DNA of 64,000 nt from Paracoccaceae bacterium (GCA_002402045.2 NVUX02000060.1:37033-101032); one strand, 5' to 3'; numbered from the stretch's first letter, positions 37,761 to 46,740 are shown. The notes: generated by a model not told the origin, from the letters alone. Made by a program: numbers and translations.

Positions 37761-38350
37761 GCGCCAAAACCGATGCGAATACGCTGATAAGGCTCCAGCA
37801 AAACCGCAACCATTAACGGCATCTGCGTCCGGCCACTCACCATCACATCCCGGTTTTCATAATAGCTCGCCGCCAGCATCAGCATAGCCTGCTGCAAGTT
37901 CGCTGGTACGGCGCTCCAGTCCCCATACCCCGCCAAAAACCGCAACAAGCCCCAGCCCAGCTCCGGAATTTTCGGCAAATCCCCGGCTTTTGCAATCATC
38001 CGCGGCCGCTGGCTATCCACCATAAGCTGGAAATCGTTCTTGGAGTGGTTCGTAGACGCGCCCGTTTTGTCATACATCAGAAACTGGTTCAAATAAATCA
38101 ACGGCGAAATCGGCATCAGCATGCCGCCACTTTCTTCCCGATAGCTATAAAACGTGTATTCAAACGCGCGCTCAATCAATACCTTGGTTGTGCGCGCTTC
38201 AATCGCCCCCATAGCCGCCCGCAAACAGGTTTCCAACAACGCGTCTTGCAGGTTATCGTCGCTAAACCCACTGCCCAAACGCAAATAGTCTTTTAGCTCG
38301 GCAATCGGAAAGTCAGCGCTGGTCAACACTGTAGTTTCAGTCAGATTCAT
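37757..38350 (-). CDS. GTA head-tail connector (gp6-like)
   Basis: 197 residues from the ATG at 38350 (GGAGAATTCG RBS). Phage gp6/adaptor family: LTETTVLTSADFPIAELKDY, DDNLQDALLETCLRAAMGAI and the C-terminal ASYYENRDVM. It forms the ring below the portal. Overlaps the upstream phage-like gene by 14 bases. Confidence 0.92.
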   Translation of the reverse strand: MNLTETTVLTSADFPIAELKDYLRLGSGFSDDNLQDALLETCLRAAMGAIEARTTKVLIERAFEYTFYSYREESGGMLMPISPLIYLNQFLMYDKTGASTNHSKNDFQLMVDSQRPRMIAKAGDLPKIPELGWGLLRFLAGYGDWSAVPANLQQAMLMLAASYYENRDVMVSGRTQMPLMVAVLLEPYQRIRIGFGA

Positions 38351-38663
38351 CGAATTCTCCATCTTTAGAGGCCGTCGCAATCCGCAAGATCACCGCCTGT
38401 TTCAGCACCCGCAAGCTGTCGGTGCCCACGGTGCATGTCAGCAGGTAAACCTGCCCTTCCACGCCCCCCGCCAGCACCACCCGCGAGCAGCACATCTTGA
38501 TCGTTTGTTCAAGTATTTTCAGGCAGTTCGGGTCTTCATCGACGGGTTGCACCGTCCACCCCAGGTCATCCACCACCTGTTCATGTTTCAAAAGCCCGCT
38601 GGCGCGCCAATCAATAGCGAAGGCCAGCTCGGAGTTCGGGTCTTTAAGAATTGTGCCGCGCAT
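38337..38663 (-). CDS. Extra phage-like gene between capsid and connector genes
   Basis: 108 residues: MRGTILKDPNSELAFAIDWR, then LLKHEQVVDDLGWTVQPVDED, which resembles the phage Gp77/fibre-tail-adaptor type (motif DPxxxLDYxFDW) found in the connector regions of tailed phages. The canonical RcGTA cluster as I know it has gp6 directly after gp5, so this is an additional gene. It is coupled to gp6 by a 14-base overlap and preceded by a structured 128-base gap. Family assignment is by motif memory and moderate. Confidence 0.65.
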   Translation of the reverse strand: MRGTILKDPNSELAFAIDWRASGLLKHEQVVDDLGWTVQPVDEDPNCLKILEQTIKMCCSRVVLAGGVEGQVYLLTCTVGTDSLRVLKQAVILRIATASKDGEFDESD

Positions 38664-38693
38664 TTGGGTCCAGTCATTTGAAAATAGGTAAAT

Positions 38694-38766
38694 CCCCCGT
38701 GCCGCCCATACGGAGGGAGGAACAGCAAGCCGGAAAGCACGGGGGGCCAGCCGCCCCGAAGGGCGA
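38694..38766 (-). terminator. Two hairpins just downstream of the capsid gene
   Basis: Read on the minus strand, CGCCC-TTCG-GGGCG (38752-38765, a UUCG tetraloop) lies 26 bases after the capsid stop, followed by a 9-bp stem CCCCCGTGC/GCACGGGGG (38694-38702 with 38737-38745) around a 34-base loop. No T-run, so partial termination or 3'-end protection of the capsid message fits best. Confidence 0.6.
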
Positions 38767-38791
38767 CCTATTGCAACGTCAGGCTCTCGCC

Positions 38792-39967
38792 TTAAGACAC
38801 CGCAAATTTCAGCAGCTTGATGGCTGCAAAGTCGCTCACGTCACCGCCAACACGCTTGGTGGCATAGAAAAGAACGTGAGGCTTGGCGCTGAACGGGTCG
38901 CGCAAGATGCGCAAATCAGGCCGCTCAGCCACGGTGTAACCCGCGCCAAAATCACCAAAAGCAATCGCCATCGCGTCAGCTGCAATATCAGGCATATCTT
39001 CCGCAATCAGCACAGGGTAGCCCATAAGGCGCGCCGGCTCAGCAGCCGCAAGGCCATCAGACCAAAGGAAGCGACCATCCACGTCCTTCATCTTGCGCAC
39101 AGCACCCGCAGTTTTGGAGTTCATCACAAAAGATGCGTTGGCCCGATACTGCGCGTTCAGCGCATATACCAGATCCACAACCGCATCGGCCTGATCAACA
39201 GCCGCAAAATCACCGGCAGCACCAGTAGCAACATAACCAAGGTTGCCCCATGTCCAGCTGGTCTCGTCTACCGTGGGATGGGTCAAAAAGCCAGTTGGCT
39301 TATCAATGCCATCACCCGATACAAACGAAAGGCTTTCCGCACGAGAGAATTTATCCGCAATGCGGCCCGCCAGCCAGCCTTCCACATCAAACGCGCTGTC
39401 ATCCAGCAAGCGTTGCGAGGCTTTAGGTAGCGCCGAAAGCTCGTGCAGCGGAATTGAAATCCGGTCAATCTGCGGTGTGCCTGTCTCAGAAGTCGAAGAC
39501 GTTTCGTTGGCCCAGCCAGCGCCAATATCGGTCTGGTCAACCAGCACGTCATACGCCGTGCTTTCCACCTGCACCACATTCGCAATCGCACGAATGCTGG
39601 AAGCACCACGAAGAACAGAGGTAATCTGCGCTGCGGTTTGCGGGTCTACCAAAAAGCCGCCATCAGCCGAAACAGCCGTAGAAAGCGCCTTTTCTTCCAT
39701 CGGAAGGCCACGCAAAGCGTCATCATCGCCAGAGCGAAGATAAGCCGAAAAGGCCTTCTTGTGGGGCATGTCTAGGTCAGCCGCCGTTGAAAGCGCGTGG
39801 CGGGAGGAGGAGATAGATTTACGATCAAGCATGTTCAAACGATTTTCCTGTTCTTTAAGTTTAGATTTAAGCTCGCCTTGGAACTCATTGAATTCAGTCA
39901 AGAACCCTTGCAGTGCAGCCTTCACTTCTACAGCCGGGCCTTGTGCTTTAGTTTCTGTTTTACCCAT
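38792..39967 (-). CDS. GTA major capsid protein (gp5-like, HK97 fold)
   Basis: 391 residues: N-terminal coiled-coil scaffold region (about 1-95, FLTEFNEFQGELKSKLKEQE), then the HK97 capsid domain starting near LSTAVSADGGFLVDPQTAAQ with IPLHELSALPKASQRLLDDS and a C-terminal strand FYATKRVGGDVSDFAAIKLL. The N-terminal part is removed by the gp4 protease in the family. It lies 26 bases after gp4. Confidence 0.95.
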   Translation of the reverse strand: MGKTETKAQGPAVEVKAALQGFLTEFNEFQGELKSKLKEQENRLNMLDRKSISSSRHALSTAADLDMPHKKAFSAYLRSGDDDALRGLPMEEKALSTAVSADGGFLVDPQTAAQITSVLRGASSIRAIANVVQVESTAYDVLVDQTDIGAGWANETSSTSETGTPQIDRISIPLHELSALPKASQRLLDDSAFDVEGWLAGRIADKFSRAESLSFVSGDGIDKPTGFLTHPTVDETSWTWGNLGYVATGAAGDFAAVDQADAVVDLVYALNAQYRANASFVMNSKTAGAVRKMKDVDGRFLWSDGLAAAEPARLMGYPVLIAEDMPDIAADAMAIAFGDFGAGYTVAERPDLRILRDPFSAKPHVLFYATKRVGGDVSDFAAIKLLKFAVS

Positions 39968-39993
39968 TGGTTTTCCTCTTAGTTAAGCTGGCA

Positions 39994-40539
39994 CTAAGCC
40001 AGCATGTCTCTGGCAGCCCGAAAGGTCTCCGCCAGATTTTGCGCCAACGCCTCTTCATCTGAAGAAGGCTGCACACGCGCCTCTTGAAGCATCGGGAATG
40101 TCACCAAAGACACTTCCCAAAGCTCAATCTCATGCAGCAAGCGGCCCGTCTGGGCCTTCTCGCTGCGCTTGGTGCGGTAGCCAATTGACAAGCCGTCAAT
40201 CGCCCCCGCTTCCAGCAATACCTGCGCCTCAAAACCGGCCTGCACTTCGGTCAGCAATCGCCCCGAAACCCGCAAACCCTTGGCGTCTTCCACAATCTCG
40301 TCCCAAACCCCAATCGGCTTGGTCGCATCGTGCTGCCACAGCATTTTTATCTTGCCGCCCTTGGCCGCAAGCTTTTTCAAGCACGCCTTATACGCCCCCG
40401 GCTGCACCACATCGCCGCCTTGGTCCGCCGCGCCAAACAGGCTGGCATAGCCGGTGATCACCGCACCATTCACAGCCGCTTCCTCCAGCGCACAAAATTT
40501 GGTTTCGTAGGCAGGGCCCACGAATGGAGAATAATTCAT
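39994..40539 (-). CDS. GTA prohead protease (gp4-like)
   Basis: 181 residues from the ATG at 40539 (AAAGGG RBS; the TTG at 40554 is unlikely). HK97-type prohead serine protease: ITGYASLFGAADQGGDVVQP, catalytic His in MLWQHDATKPIG and Ser in IDGLSIGYRT. It cleaves the capsid N-terminal scaffold during head maturation. Confidence 0.93.
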   Translation of the reverse strand: MNYSPFVGPAYETKFCALEEAAVNGAVITGYASLFGAADQGGDVVQPGAYKACLKKLAAKGGKIKMLWQHDATKPIGVWDEIVEDAKGLRVSGRLLTEVQAGFEAQVLLEAGAIDGLSIGYRTKRSEKAQTGRLLHEIELWEVSLVTFPMLQEARVQPSSDEEALAQNLAETFRAARDMLA

Positions 40540-40581
40540 CCCATTCCCTTTCAATGTTAGAAATCCGTAAGGTGCGCGCCC

Positions 40582-40815
40582 CTAGCGCTGCAAAAACGCC
40601 ACAGCCACATTTGCCAAAAACAAACTCGCCGCACCATAAACCGCCAGCCACATCCGCTTTTCCAAACGCTCCAGCATGGTCTCAATCCCGTTTAGCCGCC
40701 GCTCAAGCCCCTTCCAGCGCTCGTCAGTCACCCGCTCATGCGCCTCAATCCGGGCCTGAGCCGCATCAAAAGGCTCATACAAATACCGAGATCCCCCCGT
40801 CTTGCGCTCACTCAT
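40582..40815 (-). CDS. GTA head formation protein (gp3.5-like)
   Basis: 77 residues from the ATG at 40815, which overlaps the portal stop by 8 bases. A charged helix (FDAAQARIEAHERVTDERWK, GLERRLNGIETMLERLEKRM) ends in a hydrophobic helix (WLAVYGAASLFLANVAVAFL). The same gene lies between portal and protease in RcGTA-type clusters and is needed for heads. Confidence 0.85.
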   Translation of the reverse strand: MSERKTGGSRYLYEPFDAAQARIEAHERVTDERWKGLERRLNGIETMLERLEKRMWLAVYGAASLFLANVAVAFLQR

Positions 40816-41980
40816 CAGCTTCCGCCGGAAGCCCAAGCATCGCCCGCTTTTCCGCTTGGCTCAAAAAGTCAGCCCCAGCCACGCGGCGCCACTGAGACTC
40901 CCGCTCAACACTCAGCGCCGGCACGCTATCAAGGTCCGCCTTCAGGCTCAAAACCTCGCCATAATAATCCGAAAGCCAGTTCCCCAGCGCCCCGCAAACC
41001 TTGCCCACAAGTGGCAAAATCGTCTGCCGATAAAACGCCCGATTAGCCTCGGCATAATTCGCATACGCCGCATCGCCAGGCAGCCCCAGCAGCATCGGCG
41101 GCACCCCAAATGCCAGCGCTATCTCCCGCGCCGCACTATCTTTGGTTTTCTGAAACTCCATATCTGACGGGCTAAACCCCATCGGTTTCCAGTCCAAGCC
41201 ACCCTCAAGGAGCATTGGCCGCCCTGCGTTGCGCGCCCCCTGATGATGGCTCTCCATCTCGGCCACCAGCCGCTCATACTGGTCCTGCGCCATGCTCCCA
41301 GCCCCATCAGCCCCCTTATAAACAATCGCGCCCGAAGGCCGCGCCGCATTATCCAAAAGCGATTTACTCCAAGCACTTGCAGAGTTATGTACATCCAAAG
41401 CCTTCTGCGCCGCCGCCATCGGCGAAAGCCCATAATGGTCATCGGCAGGGTGAAACAGCTTCACATGCAGCACCGGCTTCACCTCGCCCCGCATATCAAA
41501 CCTGTGCTTCTTGCCCCCCACCGCATATTCATACGCCACCGGCCAACCGTCACTGCCGGGCACCACCCGCATCCGGTCAGACCGCAGCACAAAAAGCTCC
41601 TGCGGCAAGCCCGCCTCATCCAGCCCCGCCGCCTCAAGGTAACCATCCCCCGAAAGCAACATCTGCCCAAACAGCGCCTCCAGCAAATCCGCCCGCCCCT
41701 GCGCCCCGTTTGGGCGCGCCAACAACCGCAGCATCGGATGCGTCTCATAGCGCCGCTCGCCGTCACTCAGCACCAGCACCACAGCCGCCGCCGCCTCGGC
41801 AATCATTTTAACACAGCGAAACCCCACAGGGTTCCCCACAAAGCCGTTCCTCGTCAGGCTGGCCGTATCCTGCCCCGTCCACGCCACACGCCCCGCGCCC
41901 TGAAAAGCCACAACCCCGGCCGCCGCGCTAGATTTCTTCTCACTCGCGCCCTTAGACGACTTAAAAATCTGCAAAACCAT
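40808..41980 (-). CDS. GTA portal protein (gp3-like)
   Basis: 390 residues of the HK97-type portal family: TRNGFVGNPVGFRCVKMIAE, the MLRLLARPNGAQGRADLLEA stretch, MAQDQYERLVAEMESHHQGA and LGVP-like AFGVPPMLLGLPGDAAYANY. It forms the dodecameric DNA channel at the head vertex. Confidence 0.95.
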   Translation of the reverse strand: MVLQIFKSSKGASEKKSSAAAGVVAFQGAGRVAWTGQDTASLTRNGFVGNPVGFRCVKMIAEAAAAVVLVLSDGERRYETHPMLRLLARPNGAQGRADLLEALFGQMLLSGDGYLEAAGLDEAGLPQELFVLRSDRMRVVPGSDGWPVAYEYAVGGKKHRFDMRGEVKPVLHVKLFHPADDHYGLSPMAAAQKALDVHNSASAWSKSLLDNAARPSGAIVYKGADGAGSMAQDQYERLVAEMESHHQGARNAGRPMLLEGGLDWKPMGFSPSDMEFQKTKDSAAREIALAFGVPPMLLGLPGDAAYANYAEANRAFYRQTILPLVGKVCGALGNWLSDYYGEVLSLKADLDSVPALSVERESQWRRVAGADFLSQAEKRAMLGLPAEADE

Positions 41981-42034
41981 AAAGTTATGCTCCCATGTTA
42001 ATTGAAAATCTTAAGGTAAGGCGCGCCCCACCCT

Positions 42035-43363
42035 TCAAAGCGCCCGCACCCGAGGCGCCAAAAACACCCCCGCCGGGTCAATCATCAAATCTGTAATTGC
42101 CCATACAAGCGCATCTACGCGGTCCGGGCTGCCACTGCCCTTAAACCCTTCGCCCGTCATCAAGCACATCTGGTCCTCAAGCCTCTCCAGCCCCTCCAAA
42201 TGCGCCACGCGCCCCTGCTCATAAAGCGCCGCCACCGGCTCCGCCCGCGCAATTTTCCCGCGTGAGGCCCGCACCGCGCGGTAAGACACCAAAGGGTCAA
42301 TCTGCCGGATTAAACTCTCCACCAGCTCCCCCCCTTGGTTCACCTCCGCCACCAAACGGTCCGCCTTAAAGTCCCTAAAAACCTCAATCGCACGGCTCGC
42401 CCAAGCTTGCGGCGAAGCCCCCTGCAATGAAGCATCCTTCAGCACCACAGCCCGCCATTCCGTCGGCGGCCCCTCCGCCATCACCCCAACCACCACAATC
42501 CCGCAAAGGTCCGCCTTCGCACCACTCGTCACCGGCGGATCCACCGCCACTACAATCCGGGTGAAGTCCTCAGCCTTTCCGCGCTTAAAGCCCTCATGGC
42601 TCCAAAGCGCGCCCTCTTCCGCCGTCAAAAGCTCTCCCTCAAGCTCTTGGCGTCCCAGCCGCGTGCCCTTATATTTGGCTGTTACATAGGTTAAAAACGA
42701 AGCCGCCAAATTGGCACTATTCGCGCTCGTCGCCGCCGATGTTTTCACCGTCGCCGCCTCCGCCAATATCTCTTTAAGCAGCTCGTTATTCTTCGGCGTC
42801 GTTGTCACCACCTGCCTAGGGTATTCCCCCAGCCGCAGCGCAAATTGCAGCATATCCCACGCCTCACGCCCCTTTTTCCACTTCGCCAGCTCGTCCACCC
42901 AAGCCCCGTCAAATTGCGGCCCCCTAAGCCGCTCGGGGTCAAATGCCGAATAAAGCTCAGCAACCGCCCCGTTCGGCCACAAAATTCGCTTCCGCGTTGC
43001 CTCATACACAGGCCGCCTATCCGGCGGACTGCATGCCAAAATTCCGTTTTCCCCAAAGACCATAACCTCACGACATTGCTCGATCGTCTCGCCTACCAGC
43101 GCTATCCGGCGGCAAAGCCCTTTGTCCAAAGGCCCCGCCCCCTCAACCTGAGCGCGAACCCATTCAGCCCCGGCCCGGGTTTTCCCCGCGCCGCGCCCGC
43201 CCAAAATCACCCAAGTCGTCCAGTCACCTTCCGGCGGCAGCTGATGCCCCTCCAAGGCCCAAAACTCAAAGAGCCAAGGCAGAGACACCAGCGCATTTTC
43301 ACTCAAGCCATCCAGCGCTTTAGTCAGCGCTTTTGGCTCTAGCCCGCTTAAGTAGTCGATCAC
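42035..43363 (-). CDS. terL: GTA terminase large subunit (gp2-like)
   Basis: 442 residues from a GTG at 43363; the open frame continues to 43456 but would overlap the small subunit by 137 bases. Motor ATPase Walker A is GGRGAGKTRAG, Walker B is in GAWVDELAKWKKG, and the C-terminal RNase H-like nuclease has acids in VVAVDPPVTSGAKADLCG and LVAEVNQGGE. It packages host DNA in headfuls. Fifty-four bases separate it from the portal gene. Confidence 0.93.
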   Translation of the reverse strand: MIDYLSGLEPKALTKALDGLSENALVSLPWLFEFWALEGHQLPPEGDWTTWVILGGRGAGKTRAGAEWVRAQVEGAGPLDKGLCRRIALVGETIEQCREVMVFGENGILACSPPDRRPVYEATRKRILWPNGAVAELYSAFDPERLRGPQFDGAWVDELAKWKKGREAWDMLQFALRLGEYPRQVVTTTPKNNELLKEILAEAATVKTSAATSANSANLAASFLTYVTAKYKGTRLGRQELEGELLTAEEGALWSHEGFKRGKAEDFTRIVVAVDPPVTSGAKADLCGIVVVGVMAEGPPTEWRAVVLKDASLQGASPQAWASRAIEVFRDFKADRLVAEVNQGGELVESLIRQIDPLVSYRAVRASRGKIARAEPVAALYEQGRVAHLEGLERLEDQMCLMTGEGFKGSGSPDRVDALVWAITDLMIDPAGVFLAPRVRAL

Positions 43364-43643
43364 AGATCTCGCGTCTTGCCGCGTCAAGGTCGAGCGCGGT
43401 TGCCCCGCCGCCCGTTTGCTTTTCACGTTTTCCAAGCGCCATCTCCATATCAACAATTTGTTGTAAGCTTTTGAAATGCCCGCTTATTTGCTTCTGAACA
43501 GCCGTCGGGTCCTCAGACTCCAGCCCGCCTTCCAGTCGCTCTACAAGCACCTGCAATCCCCGCGCCAACCGTTTGTAAACAAACCGTGCCGAGCGCAGCG
43601 TATCCTCGCTGGGCTTCCCAGCGTTGGACGATTTCAATGTCAT
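43320..43643 (-). CDS. terS: GTA terminase small subunit (gp1-like)
   Basis: 107 residues, first gene of the cluster. Helical, MTLKSSNAGKPSEDTLRSAR, then LARGLQVLVERLEGGLESED and a C-terminal segment LDLDAARREICDRLLKRARA used in the family to contact the large subunit. GTA small subunits lack specific pac recognition. The overlap with terL (at least 44 bases) implies coupling. Confidence 0.85.
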   Translation of the reverse strand: MTLKSSNAGKPSEDTLRSARFVYKRLARGLQVLVERLEGGLESEDPTAVQKQISGHFKSLQQIVDMEMALGKREKQTGGGATALDLDAARREICDRLLKRARAKSAD

Positions 43644-43813
43644 ATGTTAAGCCTTCACCTGCCTCCGTATGGGGGCAGAAACAAGAAGAGCGGCCCACCC
43701 CTCGGTAGTCCGCTCGCCCATTTCTTCCAGCTTGCTTAGAGTTATACCCAACACCGTTCGCAAAGTCAAGCGATTTGCACGCCATACGTGCGTTCGCTGC
43801 GCAACACCCCGCG

Positions 43814-43828
43814 TTAACGAATTGCTAA
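43814..43828. promoter_or_regulatory. CtrA-like site upstream of the GTA cluster
   Basis: TTAA-N7-CTAA, one mismatch from the CtrA consensus TTAA-N7-TTAA, about 170 bases upstream of terS in the 201-base gap before mltG. CtrA is known to be required for GTA expression in Rhodobacter capsulatus; direct action here is inference. Confidence 0.35.
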
Positions 43829-43844
43829 ACCCTTGAAACCAAGC

Positions 43845-44984
43845 CTAATTTCCGGCTGCGCGCCAGTTGGCCACATTCCGGTTATGCTCCGCCAGCGTCG
43901 CCGCAAAAGCATGCCCGCCAGTGCCATCAGCCACAAAAAAGATAAAATCCGTCGCTTCAGGATTCGCAGCAGCCTCAATCGCGTCCTTACCCGGGTTGGC
44001 AATCGCCGTCACCGGCAGCCCATTAATCACATAGGTATTATACGGCGTATCCGCCCGAAGCTCGCTCACCCGAAGCCCCCGCCCCAAAATCTCTTTGCCC
44101 AGCGTAATGCCATATATCACCGAAGGGTCCGTTTGCAGTCGAATCCCCCGCCGCAACCGGTTGGCAAAAACCCCAGCCACCAGCCCACGCTCCTCCGCAA
44201 TACCGGTCTCTTTCTCAATGATCGAAGCCAGAACCAGCAAATCCGCCGGCGAGTCTATCGGCAAATCCGTTGCCCGCACCGCCCAAGCCGCCGCCAGTCG
44301 TTCCTCCTGCTTTTCAACCATCCGCGCCATCAGCGCCCCACGGTCGCCACCAGCAACCACCGCATAACTATCCGGTGCCAGCATGCCCTCAAGCGGCAGC
44401 ACACCAACATTACCAGTCAAAAACTCCGCCTGCTTCAGCGCCTCAGCCACCAGCCACACCGTCGCGCCCTCAGCCATCGTCACCCGATAAGCCGTGGCAT
44501 CATCCGCCCGCAAACGGCTGTATTCGCTTGGCAATTCACCACTGCCCAAAACAAAGCTCGCCGTCGTTACCATCCGCTCAGTGCTCGGGTCCACTTCGCG
44601 CATCTGCAAATCACTCCGCGTCACGCCCACCCGCAGCACAATCTCGCTGCCACAGCTCGCCGCCCCGCTTTGCGTCAGCTCGTCCGTAATGCCCTGCATC
44701 GAAACCCCTTGCCGCAACACAAACGTCCCCGCCTTCAGGTCACTCGATTTCCCGCTATTGCGCACCCCGATCCGAAATATCCAAGGCGTATCAATCGCCC
44801 CCGCGTCCAGCAAACTATCGCTCACCTTGCTAAAGTTAGACCCATTCGGCACCGTAAAACAAATCGCCTGCGCCAGCGGCCCCACGGCCCCAAATTGCGC
44901 CTTGCCCCAGGCCAGAACCCCGCCAAAGCCAATTAGCCCCACAATCAAAAACATAAGGGCGTTCGATGCCAGAGCCTTGCGCAT
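43845..44984 (-). CDS. mltG: Endolytic murein transglycosylase MltG
   Basis: 379 residues: N-terminal membrane anchor (about 9-27), LysM-like domain and YceG domain with the catalytic Glu in LASIIEKETGIAEERGLVAG and the RGIRLQTDPSVIYG motif. It cuts nascent glycan strands to set their length. It directly follows fabF (no gap), and GTA genes follow on the same strand, as in other Rhodobacterales. Confidence 0.96.
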   Translation of the reverse strand: MRKALASNALMFLIVGLIGFGGVLAWGKAQFGAVGPLAQAICFTVPNGSNFSKVSDSLLDAGAIDTPWIFRIGVRNSGKSSDLKAGTFVLRQGVSMQGITDELTQSGAASCGSEIVLRVGVTRSDLQMREVDPSTERMVTTASFVLGSGELPSEYSRLRADDATAYRVTMAEGATVWLVAEALKQAEFLTGNVGVLPLEGMLAPDSYAVVAGGDRGALMARMVEKQEERLAAAWAVRATDLPIDSPADLLVLASIIEKETGIAEERGLVAGVFANRLRRGIRLQTDPSVIYGITLGKEILGRGLRVSELRADTPYNTYVINGLPVTAIANPGKDAIEAAANPEATDFIFFVADGTGGHAFAATLAEHNRNVANWRAAGN

Positions 44985-46244
44985 TTAGCTGTCCAACTTC
45001 TTAAAAACCAACGAAGCGTTGGTGCCACCAAAGCCAAACGAATTGCTCAGCACCACATCAATCTTCCGCTTCACCGCCTTATTGGGCGCAAGGTCGAGCT
45101 TGCTTTCCACATCGGGGTTATCAAGGTTAATGGTTGGCGGGGCAATCTGGTCCCGTATCGCAAGGATCGAGAAAATCGCCTCCACAGCGCCCGCCGCCCC
45201 CAGCAGGTGCCCGATCGAGGATTTGGTAGACGACATGGTCGCCTTGCTACCCTCGCCAAGCAACCGCGTAACGGCGCCCAGCTCAATGGTATCCGCCATA
45301 GTCGATGTCCCGTGCGCATTCACATAATCAATATCGCTCGGCTTCAAGCCCGCGCGTTTAAGCGCCGCCTTCATTGAGCGATAGCCACCATCGCCATCAG
45401 CGGCAGGGGCGGTAATGTGAAACGCATCCCCCGAAAGGCCATAGCCAACCACTTCAGCATAAATCTTCGCCCCACGCGCCCGCGCATGTTCCAGCTCTTC
45501 AAGCACCACCACACCCGCGCCCTCGCCCATCACAAAGCCGTCACGGTCTTTGTCATAGGGGCGGCTCGCCTTAGTCGGGTCATCCGCCCACTTGGTGGAA
45601 AGCGCCTTGGCCGCGTTAAAGCCGGCTATGCCAATGCCACAAATAGCCGCCTCGGCCCCGCCAGCAATCATTACATCGGCATCATCAAACATAATCAGCC
45701 GCGCCGCATCGCCAATGGCATGCGCGCCGGTTGAGCACGCCGTTACCACCGCGTGGTTTGGCCCCTTAAAGCCATATCGAATAGAAACCTGCCCCGAGCA
45801 AAGGTTAATCAACGACCCCGGAATAAAAAATGGAGAAACCCTGCGCGGCCCTTTTTCAGCCATCATCAAAGTCGTCTTCTCAATCAGCGCCAATCCGCCA
45901 ATGCCAGAGCCGATCATAACGCCGGTGCGCTCACGCCCCTCGTCATCCTCCGGCAACCAGCCCGAATCCTCTACCGCCTGCTGCGCCGCGGCCATGGCAA
46001 ACAGAATAAACGTGTCCACCTTGCGCTGCTCTTTGGGCGCCATATAAGTATCAGGGTTAAACGTCCCGTCGCTGCCATCGCCATAAGGCACTTCACAGGC
46101 ATAGGTCGTTTTATGACCCTCTGTATCAAACCGCGTGATCGGCCCCGCGCCCGACTGCCCATCCAGCAACCGCTTCCAAGTTTCATCCACACCATCAGCC
46201 AATGGAGAAACCATCCCCAGGCCCGTAACAACAACTCGACGCAT
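44985..46244 (-). CDS. fabF: Beta-ketoacyl-ACP synthase II
   Basis: 419 residues with the Cys-His-His triad of elongating synthases: Cys170 in VVTACSTGAHA, His in YVNAHGTSTMADT and His in KSSIGHLLGAAG. It extends acyl-ACP with malonyl-ACP. It sits between a small secreted-protein gene (upstream) and mltG, with acpP two genes upstream. Confidence 0.97.
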   Translation of the reverse strand: MRRVVVTGLGMVSPLADGVDETWKRLLDGQSGAGPITRFDTEGHKTTYACEVPYGDGSDGTFNPDTYMAPKEQRKVDTFILFAMAAAQQAVEDSGWLPEDDEGRERTGVMIGSGIGGLALIEKTTLMMAEKGPRRVSPFFIPGSLINLCSGQVSIRYGFKGPNHAVVTACSTGAHAIGDAARLIMFDDADVMIAGGAEAAICGIGIAGFNAAKALSTKWADDPTKASRPYDKDRDGFVMGEGAGVVVLEELEHARARGAKIYAEVVGYGLSGDAFHITAPAADGDGGYRSMKAALKRAGLKPSDIDYVNAHGTSTMADTIELGAVTRLLGEGSKATMSSTKSSIGHLLGAAGAVEAIFSILAIRDQIAPPTINLDNPDVESKLDLAPNKAVKRKIDVVLSNSFGFGGTNASLVFKKLDS

Positions 46245-46306
46245 ATTAGCCCCACCCTATTTTCATTTTCCCTGTTTTACCCCAAGCCAAAGCCCAAGGG
46301 CAAGGC

Positions 46307-46726
46307 CTACTGAATCTGTATCTGCGCCCGTTCCCAGCTTACTTCCTGAATGTCGCCATCGTCATACATCATCATCAATGTCACCGAGTGAATAGAGCCA
46401 ACAGGAAAGGTCATATAAGGTGGGAATTTAACAGCGTCCATCGCAGCCGGGGCAGATGTGCCTTCATAGCATGGCTCCATCGGCAGTCGCAGGTTCGGCA
46501 CTTCGCCGTTCAGCCCGTAAAATACGTCTTCCAACCCGCAGCGAAAAACCACCAAATGCGTGAAATAAAACAAATCTTTGCCGTCAAACACCCGCACAGC
46601 AACCCAGCTATCTTGGGTCATTTCCAAAATAGGCTTCACCTCAGCCGCCGTTAAAAATTGCGCCTGCGCGCCATTGCCAAGCCCCGTGGCCAAAACCGCT
46701 GCGCCAATAATTGCTCTAAGTTTCAA
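46307..46726 (-). CDS. Hypothetical secreted protein between acpP and fabF
   Basis: 139 residues from a TTG at 46726, chosen because GGGAG lies upstream and a clean signal peptide follows (LRAIIGAAVLATGLGNGAQA, cut before QF). The mature part is small with two Cys (FRCGLEDVFYGL and MEPCYEGTS) and the end VSWERAQIQIQ. No family recognised. It lies after the acpP terminator, so it may need its own promoter or read-through. Confidence 0.65.
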   Translation of the reverse strand: MKLRAIIGAAVLATGLGNGAQAQFLTAAEVKPILEMTQDSWVAVRVFDGKDLFYFTHLVVFRCGLEDVFYGLNGEVPNLRLPMEPCYEGTSAPAAMDAVKFPPYMTFPVGSIHSVTLMMMYDDGDIQEVSWERAQIQIQ

Positions 46727-46740
46727 AATCAATCTCCCAT

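Noticed and set aside
43513..43785. 90-codon ORF overlapping terS in another frame
   Set aside because: No family resemblance, whereas the terS frame fits GTA gp1 in length, composition and position.
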